From Raffaelea ambrosiae (lineage: Eukaryota > Ascomycota > Sordariomycetes > Ophiostomatales > Ophiostomataceae): a DNA stretch of 62,906 nt. The notes under the pieces are model-generated. The model did no database searches, was not told where the DNA came from, and worked only from the letters and a program-made list of their open reading frames with translations. The DNA lies in the NCBI GenBank assembly GCA_002778195.1, contig PCDI01000005.1, positions 20,987 to 83,892 on the forward strand, written 5' to 3'. Below, in pieces: positions 55,188-62,906 of the stretch; position 1 is the first letter of the stretch, and each line of letters begins with the position of its first letter. Made by a program: the position numbers and the translations under genes.

Positions 55188-56729
55188 GAAATGGGATTTT
55201 GATATAGCATTATAGGGATTTAGGGCAATTGAACCAAATACAAAGAAAGAAACAACGACAAGAAACAACGACAAAGAGTGACAGAGAATAGAAGACTAAG
55301 TAGAGCCCGACGAGAAACTTGCCGATATGCCCACGGCACGGACACGGAAAGTTGGCGCATTCCGAGGCCGCCTCGTTTATTGTGTCCTTCTTCCGTCGTC
55401 CCAGACGATTTGGCCCTGAGGCATACGAAGCAGACTCTGCAAATCCACGAACATGTGCTTTTTCCACATGTCAGGTATCCTTTCTCAATTCGACTCTTTT
55501 CATGTCTCCAGCAGGCGCACATTTCAACAGCCGTGCCCACTTAGACTTAGTAGGAACGGTCGATCATTTTCAGCCGCCCTCGTCCTCTTTCATACTACCG
55601 GATAAAGTTGTCTGCCGGCAAACGAGCTTTGCTTTTTTTTTTCCACATTTCTTGTAATGGCACTCTAGCCTGTTAAAGGTCATTGGGAAATCCTGGAAAC
55701 GAGACGCGAGCTCCCCGAGCACTGATGATTGCCGACGGACCTTTCAAGGTGGTCACTTGACAGCACACAGAAAGAGGAGCGCTACAGACGTGATACAGAA
55801 CCCCCCCAGTAATTATGCTGCAGCAGAGACAAGCACTGTCCGTTTTGGCCATATCCGGCAGTGTGGAGGTTGCTATTGGAGGGGAACTCTGTTGCTCCCA
55901 CCTGCCCAGACTACATCAGGCTGCTTTGTAAAAGAGTTCCTTAGTTTGTGTGTGTGGTAGGGATCTGGGACAAGACGGGTATTGTCACCTCCCTCCCCAC
56001 ACAGACATATCAGGAACACACTGAGACAAAAAAGAGCAGGCTAGAATAGAACCACGAGAGACCGCTTGGCCGATTGGGCCACACCATGGACATCTGATCT
56101 ATATTGACCGTCGTCATATATTACGATTTTGACTGGATTAATATCAAAAGACACGTCTCTTTATGATGAAAATGTCCCATAGTACTAGTCTCTCTCTCTT
56201 CAGTGAAAAGCAGCCTGAAATCTCCGCGGAGGGTGAAAGATGGTCCAGAGCTCGACGCACTCTGGAGGCAGATGACCTATGAACGAGCTTGCAGACGCAG
56301 CGAACTGTGAAGCTCTGCATAGACACGGAGAATAATACCAGATCATCAGATGCAGAACCAGAAAGACATAAGACACATCAGAAAGTAGCTCTAAGTAATA
56401 GAAAAGCAGGCATATTCACGGCCAACCTGGCTCTCGCGAGACACATGCAGTGTAGGTTTCCAGAAAGGTTAAAGACCTTTTGTGGGGAGAGGAGCATATA
56501 GTGTTTCTGGGAGTTGTCCCTCTTTGAGTGCTCTCTTGTGAAGGCCCCCGTTTGGGTTTATAAGGACTTATATGCGACTGGGTATTCCTCCTTTTTCGTG
56601 GCCGGTCTCCATTGTGCCCTCCCTTTGTCTCTTTTGCTGAGAAAAGGTCTGCTCTTTCCCTTTCTTTTTTTTTCCCTTATTGAAATCTTAGTGCCCGAAT
56701 ACCAATCCTTCTTCTGTATTCTTGCCATC
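55188..56729. other. 1.5-kb intergenic region
   Basis: No gene is recognised. A TTTATAAGG box near 56,556 precedes the secreted protein gene by about 170 bp, followed by a pyrimidine-rich leader. Small open frames present are not convincing. Confidence 0.55.
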
Positions 56730-57230
56730 ATGAAGACTTTCTCTCTCTGGCTATCCCTGGCCAGCGCCTTAGCTGCACACCTTGGATATGCCGCACCGTT
56801 TGAGCAGGCCCAATCCGTCGATTCTTTGGTTACCGCTGGCGTCCTCGAGGAATTGCCTCCAGAATCCACGCACCAGCTGCGGCCGGGCATGTCAGCAGCT
56901 GTTGCCATTACAGCAGCAGCCCAAGCTGCCACCGCAATGCCGCTCAATCAAACCACCTGCGGCGCCTACGAGATCACCGCGCCAGACCAGCCCATGTTTA
57001 TTGCCGTGACGGCAGTCTTTGCCGTGCCCCAGGTCAAGTCGCGGCCCAAGTTTGACTGGACGCTCAAGCCGGACGTGCCACCGCGGATGGCCGTGTCGGC
57101 GGGCATTGACGGGTTTGACTGTCCCGAAATGGTGCGATCAGGGTCGTATGCGTCGGTATGTAAAAGCAAGAGGGTGCAGGATTCTTGCCCTCTCTATGTT
57201 CTCTTTCATTTGCTGTGACCGTTTCTGTTC

Positions 57231-57267
<37 letters not shown>

Positions 57268-57826
57268 TTTTTTTTTGCCTTTTCTTTTTCTTCTCTCCTC
57301 TAACAGACAGGTCGACCAAAACGGAACCGGGATGTACGTCCCCTTTGTCGAGTTTGGCGGCAAGATCTACGCGGTCAAGGTGGCTGCAGTCGGACCGGGC
57401 GACGTTGTGCGAGTGCGTCTCTCCATGCTGTCAGATGCTGTGGTGAACATGTAAGAGTTTTCGCAGTCCTTGGTGCCCTTTATCTTTTCCTCTATATGCT
57501 CGGCCAAAAACAGCGTGTACTGACCAGGGCTTCCTCACAGCGACTGGACCAACATGAACACGAGTAGCGCGTTCAACCGCAGCATCACTACGACGGGCAT
57601 GTGCGGCAAGTCGGTCTCCTGGTTCGTCGAGGACCTCGTGCCTTTCCAGGCAGCACCGGGCGACTTCTTTGCAGCGTTCGAGCCAGTGCGCTTCTCGGTG
57701 CTCGAGGGCGAGCGGATCGATGGCAACAAGATCGAGTTTGATCCCAAGACGGCCAACTTCACGTCAGAGCACACGCTGTGCAAGGTCGACCACGAGGCCC
57801 CGGATCTGACCGTGATATCGACGTGA
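56730..57826 (+). CDS. Secreted protein related to G1 (eqolisin) glutamic peptidases, probably non-catalytic
   Basis: Three exons (56730-57155, 57311-57450, 57541-57826) give 283 residues. MKTFSLWLSLASALAAHLGYA is a signal peptide and a propeptide-like region follows. The mature part follows the eqolisin layout: GIDGFDCPEMVRSGSY, then YVPFVEFGGKIYAVKV, GPGDVVRVRLSMLSDAVV, and CGKSVSWFVEDLVPFQAAPG. In active eqolisins a Gln/Glu pair performs catalysis. The Glu of the WxVED block is present (Glu219), but the position expected for Gln is Arg136 (MVRSG in place of a LQTG-like sequence), and the Trp usually before GIDG is missing. I therefore call it a divergent, likely inactive relative, perhaps a binding or structural secreted protein. 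Alignment was by eye, so the missing Gln should be treated as provisional. Intron 1 (155 bp) has a long (CT)n/(CTTT)n tract. Confidence 0.7.
57232..57275. repeat. (CT)n/(CTTT)n/(T)n tract in intron 1 of the G1-like gene
   Basis: A simple pyrimidine tract lies about 30 bp before the 3' splice site. It is unstable in length and probably assists splicing. Confidence 0.85.
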
Positions 57827-58933
57827 GGGAGAGGGATAAGGAAGAGAAGAGTCGGGAGGAAAAGTTCTCAACTACCACAAGGCCTCGCCATTGAACTCGT
57901 CCGAGATCAGACCTCGTTGGCAAGAAACCGTCCTAAGGATCGATGCAGATCTCTATGATCCAATGAACACGAAAGTCCCAGCTGGGACCACGAAAAATTT
58001 CTAGAAAATACCCAAAAAAGACTAGGACAAAAAGAGGAACGGCAGGGAAAGCAGAACGTCCCAAGACACAAAGAAAGAGGATCGTCTTCGTTTTGCCTGT
58101 CTCGGTGAGGAGAAAAGGCATCTCTATCATTTTTCAATAAATCCTTCAGAGACCAATAAAATGGAACCCTTTGCTAAGCATCGCCGTTCTTGGCGAGCCC
58201 GCGAGGCAATTGACGAGAGCTCGGGCGTGTGGACGTGTGCAAAGATCGTTCAGACGGCGTCTTGTCACGAATTGCAAGTCGTCTGTCTGTGATGCTCGTC
58301 TCTTTTTTGTCTACGCGTAACTACACAACTAGTAGTTGGCCAGCGCCTTGCTGCAATGACGGTAATGCTAGCGCTAAGCCTTAGTCTGCTGCAACCCCCT
58401 GTAGGGCCCCTGTATTTGGCCGTGCGGTGTTCCATTGGAGCCTGCTTGGGACCGTTTGGAGCTTTGCTGGGGCCGCGTTGGGCCCTATCGGCGCCCTGTC
58501 TAGCAGGAACCCCGCACACTTGCAGCTCTATGTACCAAATTCTTCGGCCAACCAGGCAAGCCCGGCAGCCTGGTTACCCGACCGTTGCATCGGCCGCTAT
58601 TGTAGTGAGGCTGTCTGGAAGACGACATGCATGGAATGTGTGGATCACACCTTCCTTTTCCGATATCTGCTGCCTTTCTTTTGGGGGGTTTGAATTGATC
58701 CAGCCCCATTTTCCGCTTGGTCTCCCTTCGCTTTTGACGCATTTTCCGGGTTCAGCTTGTCATCATCCGACTGACGGCTTCGGCTCTCGTTATTAATCTC
58801 CAGACCCGGCTACTCCAGGCTGCTCTTGGAAGGCGTCGCAAACTTCTTCCCTCAGTCGCTGAATGACTGGCCTGTACGTCCTCGACATTGTCACGGTGCT
58901 GTCTGTCATTGCCGCACCATCACCACCGTCACC
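57827..58933. other. Intergenic; promoter of the large Zn2Cys6 regulator
   Basis: No gene is recognised. It contains runs such as GCCCCTGTA and GGGCCC in the 58,400-58,500 part. Reading frames upstream of 58934 lack ATG-start support, so the region is taken as 5' leader and promoter. Confidence 0.5.
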
Positions 58934-61603
58934 ATGGCACCCTTTCCGTTCAACAACCTCAGCTCAGACAACTTCGCCGAGGAGACCAGCAAGAAAGCTG
59001 GACGCAAGCGGCCTCGCGTCCGCGAGGTGCTCTCATGTTGGCAGTGTCGGTCGCGCAAGATCCGTTGCGATCGTCAGCAGCCATGCCGACCTTGTCAAGA
59101 TCGTGGGCTCGGCACCAAGTGCACTTACAGCCAGCTGAAGAGGAGCAGTCTCTCGCACAGCACGGCCTCCTCGTCTCAGCCGGCGCAGATCCTCGGGAGC
59201 CATTCCCTGGCACCCCAGACAGCTTCGGCAGTCTCTCGAGCTGCAGCAACGACAAATACCAACCTCCAAGAAGCCGCAGTTTCTGATGCCACCACCTCGT
59301 CGCATGGGCCGCTTCGCTTGCGCGCTCCCATGCAGCCCAGCAAGAGCCAGGGCCTGCCCGGCTTCGGCAGCAAAACGCGCCTGACCAGCGCCAGCCACTG
59401 GATGGCGCCCTGCAACGACATGATGGTGGTCAAGGCCATGGTGAACCATTCCGGCGACTTCCAGGCCAGCCTCAGATCTTTCTCTGTGCTGAAGGAGCGC
59501 CTTCGTCTGGACAATGCCATCCCTGCCTCTCTTCCCTGCCTTATCGCCAGGGACGGCCTGATTCCGCCGTCAGCACTGGCCTCGCTGCTGCCTGACCGCC
59601 TTTCGTGCGAGGGCTGGATTGGGCGATACTTTCGCAGCTACAGCCGCCTTTTCAACATGGTCGACGCCACCACCCTCGCCCTCGACGTCCACCTAGCCTT
59701 CTCCAGCGCCGCCGACTCCACGTCGCTACCATCTGATGCCAGAACGGCTACGGGCCCCGTCCGCATGCTGCGCCTCCTCCTCGTTGTGGCCCTGGCCATG
59801 CAAACATCCGAAGCCTACCGACTGCAGGGACGCCGCCTGGGCCGCCTCGTGGAGGACTTTGTGCACGGCGCCGCTTGTCTGCAGAAGCCTACCGTTGGCG
59901 CCGTCCAGGTCCTGGTACTTCTCATCCTGCTCAAGACCATTTCGGCCTCCGACGCCGACAGAACACACGAAGTCATGGGCCTCATCGGGCTCACTACGCA
60001 AATCACGTCCAACATGGGCCTACATCGCGATCCCGCCTTGTTTCCAGAAATGTCTGACTACAACGCCGAGACGCGCAAGCGGCTCTGGGCCAGCTTCTTG
60101 CGCCTCAACCTCATGTACTGTCTACGCTGTGGGACGCAGCTGACACTGCGCCTCGAAGACGTCGACTGCCCACTGCCGTCGGCCGTCGTGCCGCAAGCGC
60201 CACAGCCAAACCCAGCAACAATACCAGCGAACGTAATCAAGGAATGTGCAAACGAATGGGAGCTCGATGGCAAAACGGCACAATCAGACGCTGCCTTCTG
60301 CGCTGTAGCTGCAAAGCTGGCTGCCATTGTCGCCCCTGTGCACCAGCAAATGTGCTCACGCAAGCCTGACGTCTCTTCCGAGCAAGAGGCCGAATTGCGA
60401 GCCGAATTTTCTACCCTGGTTGCAGACACGCCACCCGACCTGCAGGCCGGCACAGCCACGTTGGATCCTATGGTGGAGCTGCAGCAGGCTCTCTTGTCCA
60501 TCCGCGTGCACACCATACTGATGGTTGTCGCCATGAGTCCGATCAGCTCCAGCAAACCCTCAACAGAGTCGTATTCCTCACAGCGCTCGCAACTGCTCGA
60601 GGTCTGGGACTACGCCATTTCCATCCTGAATCAGTTCCAGAGTCTGTACCAGCAAGCGTCCGAGGATGCTTCGTCTACATCTCTGGCAACCGCAGGGGCC
60701 GACGCCGCCTCAGATGTGCGCGCCGTAGCCTACCACCTGCTGTGGGCAGATGCCGGTCGCGCCGCTCTGAGTGCCTGCTTCGCCGTCGGACGCATGCGCT
60801 ATCAGGACCTGGGCCGCCGCGTAGTGCCCTTTGCGGCATCGGCTGGTTTTCGCCAGCAGCAGCAGAACACTGCCTCGGTGTTCCAGCAGATTCTGACGCA
60901 ATCTCTGGCATTTCTGACCCAGCTCTGGCGCAGCAAGTACCACCTGGGTCCCGTCCTGGCCAAGACAAGCCTGTTACTCGCTGTCGCAGTCTCGGTAACG
61001 GCCAACTTGTATTCTGACTACGACGGCGTTTTTGGCAAAGGCGTGGCTGCCGCCGACAGGATAATCACCGACATGAAGTGCGACCTGGAGCGCAACCGTA
61101 GCCTGCTGGAGAGCCTAGATTTGGCCACTGCAGCGGGGGCGACCTCGTCTGCCTCATCCGTCTCGGAGTCACCTGCATCCAGCAGTGCTGGTGTGTCTTT
61201 GTCCAGCGATACCATGTCACCCCAAGACACGACGACGCAGGACAGCCATAGTGCACCAGCACGGGAGTCAATAGATGATGCGGCTATTCCGACTAAGTCT
61301 TCTGGTTTGGGAGGCTCCTACTTTTTGTCTTCCGCTCCTCTCAGTACTAGTCTGCCGCAAACAGCAGCCAACATCTTGGTCACTACCGGTGGTACAGAGG
61401 GAACTGCTCCTAGTGTTCCTTCTGTTGCTCCCATGCCTCCCGTACACGCAGACGGCGAGCCCCTGGAGCTGGCATTCAACTCGATTCCGTTTCCCTGCCC
61501 GTTTACCGGCGGCTTCAACACGACACCAGTGTGTCCGATCACAGGAGAATTTAACCCGTCATTTGAGGATTTTGCTGCTGATGTGAGCTTGGAGCTGATT
61601 TAA
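58934..61603 (+). CDS. Zn2Cys6 transcription factor with fungal-specific regulatory domain
   Basis: A single exon of 889 residues starting MAPFPFNNLSSDNFAEE. The zinc cluster follows a basic stretch (GRKRPRVREV): CWQCRSRKIRCD, then RQQPCRPC and QDRGLGTKC. The central domain includes EGWIGRYFRSYSRLFNMVD, the LLRLL..VALAMQTSEA block, TTQITSNMGLHRDPALFP-like sequence and ETRKRLWASFLRLNLMYCL. The C-terminal 150 residues are Ser/Thr/Ala-rich and end in an acidic Phe/Asp segment, likely for activation. It is nuclear. It differs in sequence and in its lack of introns from the two paralogous cluster regulators and lies 20 kb beyond the cluster. It is next to the convergent MFS transporter gene at the window end, and the two may be functionally linked, though this is only positional. 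Confidence 0.9.
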   Translation: MAPFPFNNLSSDNFAEETSKKAGRKRPRVREVLSCWQCRSRKIRCDRQQPCRPCQDRGLGTKCTYSQLKRSSLSHSTASSSQPAQILGSHSLAPQTASAVSRAAATTNTNLQEAAVSDATTSSHGPLRLRAPMQPSKSQGLPGFGSKTRLTSASHWMAPCNDMMVVKAMVNHSGDFQASLRSFSVLKERLRLDNAIPASLPCLIARDGLIPPSALASLLPDRLSCEGWIGRYFRSYSRLFNMVDATTLALDVHLAFSSAADSTSLPSDARTATGPVRMLRLLLVVALAMQTSEAYRLQGRRLGRLVEDFVHGAACLQKPTVGAVQVLVLLILLKTISASDADRTHEVMGLIGLTTQITSNMGLHRDPALFPEMSDYNAETRKRLWASFLRLNLMYCLRCGTQLTLRLEDVDCPLPSAVVPQAPQPNPATIPANVIKECANEWELDGKTAQSDAAFCAVAAKLAAIVAPVHQQMCSRKPDVSSEQEAELRAEFSTLVADTPPDLQAGTATLDPMVELQQALLSIRVHTILMVVAMSPISSSKPSTESYSSQRSQLLEVWDYAISILNQFQSLYQQASEDASSTSLATAGADAASDVRAVAYHLLWADAGRAALSACFAVGRMRYQDLGRRVVPFAASAGFRQQQQNTASVFQQILTQSLAFLTQLWRSKYHLGPVLAKTSLLLAVAVSVTANLYSDYDGVFGKGVAAADRIITDMKCDLERNRSLLESLDLATAAGATSSASSVSESPASSSAGVSLSSDTMSPQDTTTQDSHSAPARESIDDAAIPTKSSGLGGSYFLSSAPLSTSLPQTAANILVTTGGTEGTAPSVPSVAPMPPVHADGEPLELAFNSIPFPCPFTGGFNTTPVCPITGEFNPSFEDFAADVSLELI

Positions 61604-61880
61604 TAATTCTTGGATGTTAATGATTATAAATTGAGACTACCCCTAATATATTAAAATAGAATAACAGCAAAGAGAAAAAAGGGCTAAAACCATATATCGA
61701 AACCCTATCGAAATGCAGTATTGTGACGAGCTCCAGCAACGCAATGAAAAGCAGTCAAATGTTCTCCAAGTGCCGTTCCAACAGTTTAATATCATTTCTA
61801 ATCGCCCAATTCTAACCAGCGTCTTGACAATACCAGTTTCGATCCAGTATTTCTTTCATGCTGTCCAAGCCTTCTCTTTT
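61604..61880. other. Convergent 3' spacer
   Basis: AT-rich spacer between the regulator stop and the transporter stop. Nothing is coded. Confidence 0.6.
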
Positions 61881-62822
61881 TTAAGCCTTGCCCAGAGCGA
61901 AGCCCACCTTCAAGTACCGCACTACACCGAACAGTACCACACCAAGGAGCGTGGTAACACCTGAAAATATCAGGGTACCCGTAAAGTTGGCCCTGCCCGA
62001 AGCAGAGGACTGGCCCGCCAAGATAGCACCTGCCACTGGTGTCCCAATCAGCATTCCCAGCCCGGCCATGCACAGCATCAGCCCGATGTTGGTCCCAAGC
62101 TTGGACAGATCCGGGCACAGAAAAGACACGGCGGATGGTAGCACCGCCTGGATGGATCCGTTGGCTAGTCCCAACAAGATTGCCACCACAATCAGCCCTG
62201 TCTTGCTGGTCACTCCGATCCACGCCAGTGTCACCACGCTCGTCGCTAACACTGCAGGGATAACGACGGACAGGTTGCCGATGCGGTCGGCCAGAATGGA
62301 CGGCACAATGCGACCCGGAATGGAAGCCACATTGAGAATGATGAGCATGTAGAACGCCGTCAGGTCGTTGAGGCTGAGCCGAGTGACAGCGTACTGCTCG
62401 ATGTAGAAGAAGGGGACGTAGAGGCCAACAAAGGTGAGGAAGACAGCGAGCAGGAACAGTGTCATGGCACGGTCGTCCCGAAACGTGGCCCAGTCGACGA
62501 AGGGCCCTGACTTGCGCGGCGGCAAGCGAGGCTTCATGACGGTGAGCGAAATCGCCAGCGTGGCCAACATGATGAAGCCCATGATGCGGACGGCCCAGGG
62601 GAGACTCATGTCGTTCCGGAGCAAGTATTTCAGAGCAATGGGATACACAATGCCGCCGATGCAAGAGCCGACAGCAGCAATCCCCTGGGCCGTGGACCTG
62701 CGTGTGGAAAAGTAGGTGCCTACGATGGCCACGCCAGGAACGAAGACCATACCAGCGCCGATGCCAACGACGACTCCCTGAGCGAGGACGACCTGCCAGT
62801 ATTCTTTGCAAATAGAGGTAAC
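61881..62822 (-). CDS. MFS transporter, monocarboxylate-transporter-like (3' part, 5' end outside window)
   Basis: The last exon runs from an acceptor site (CTAAC ... CCAG) at about 62823 to the stop at 61881 and encodes about 313 residues. Visible family features are EYWQVVLAQGVVVGIGAGMV (helix 4), IVGTYFSTRRSTAQGIAAVG, RLPPRKSGPFVDW in the central loop, YVPFFYIEQYA and IPGRIVPSILADRIG. This is the pattern of fungal SLC16-like transporters, which move monocarboxylates, nicotinate-like acids or other small organic molecules across the plasma membrane. The N-terminal helices lie beyond the end of the window or in a preceding exon. The frame is intact, so this is a partial view and not a broken gene. 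Confidence 0.85.
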   Translation of the reverse strand, partial: VTSICKEYWQVVLAQGVVVGIGAGMVFVPGVAIVGTYFSTRRSTAQGIAAVGSCIGGIVYPIALKYLLRNDMSLPWAVRIMGFIMLATLAISLTVMKPRLPPRKSGPFVDWATFRDDRAMTLFLLAVFLTFVGLYVPFFYIEQYAVTRLSLNDLTAFYMLIILNVASIPGRIVPSILADRIGNLSVVIPAVLATSVVTLAWIGVTSKTGLIVVAILLGLANGSIQAVLPSAVSFLCPDLSKLGTNIGLMLCMAGLGMLIGTPVAGAILAGQSSASGRANFTGTLIFSGVTTLLGVVLFGVVRYLKVGFALGKA

Positions 62823-62906
62823 TGGATGTTCGAACGGGTCGTTAGAACGGGAAGAAAATGTCGAATGAGGGAAAAAATAAAATAAAAAATAAAAAATAAA
62901 AGGGGG

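Noticed and set aside
58934..62822. Right-end regulator and transporter as a second metabolite cluster
   Set aside because: No biosynthetic enzyme is visible next to them within the window; a regulator/transporter pair alone is not enough.

Overview
The window is genomic DNA from a filamentous ascomycete (Pezizomycotina, most likely Sordariomycetes; I cannot name a genus). The grounds are short GT-AG introns of 49-201 bp with CTRAC-type branch sites, several Zn2Cys6 regulators, a hybrid PKS-NRPS, and an AT-rich repeat block whose repeat copies differ by C-to-T and G-to-A changes, as repeat-induced point mutation (RIP) produces. All exon boundaries were worked out by hand from splice signals, reading frame and family motifs.

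Layout. Bases 1 to about 4,100 are an AT-rich, repeat-derived, gene-free island holding a degenerate repeat pair and a candidate solo LTR. Bases 4,547 to about 37,050 look like one secondary-metabolite gene cluster: a DHA2-type exporter, an aldo/keto reductase pseudogene, a Zn2Cys6 regulator, an O-methyltransferase relic lacking its N-terminus, a DHA1-type transporter, a second Zn2Cys6 regulator paralogous to the first, an AflR-like Zn2Cys6 regulator, a 4,028-residue PKS-NRPS (KS-AT-DH-MT-inactive ER-KR-ACP-C-A-T-R, eight exons on the minus strand), a divergently transcribed trans-acting enoyl reductase and an O-methyltransferase. Bases 37,700 to 62,906 are GC-richer ordinary genome: a LigB-type dioxygenase, a CE1 esterase, a GH16 glucanase, a thiamine-diphosphate enzyme, a Pho80-like cyclin, an Xaa-Pro aminopeptidase, a divergent G1-peptidase-like secreted protein, a large Zn2Cys6 regulator and the 3' part of an MFS transporter.

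How the cluster probably works (inference). The highly reducing PKS, helped by the trans enoyl reductase because its own ER region is inactive, builds a methylated polyketide. The C-A-T module joins it to an amino acid, and the terminal reductase-like domain, whose Tyr/Lys pair is intact, releases it. The O-methyltransferase may tailor the product and one or both transporters export it. The 638-bp divergent promoter between the PKS-NRPS and the enoyl reductase carries two CTCG-N5-CGAG palindromes, which contain the core recognised by AflR, and an AflR-like regulator gene lies just beyond the 3' end of the PKS-NRPS gene. No P450, Diels-Alderase-like protein or hydrolase is visible in the cluster, and two former enzyme genes are broken. 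The locus therefore looks partly eroded next to the RIP-damaged island.
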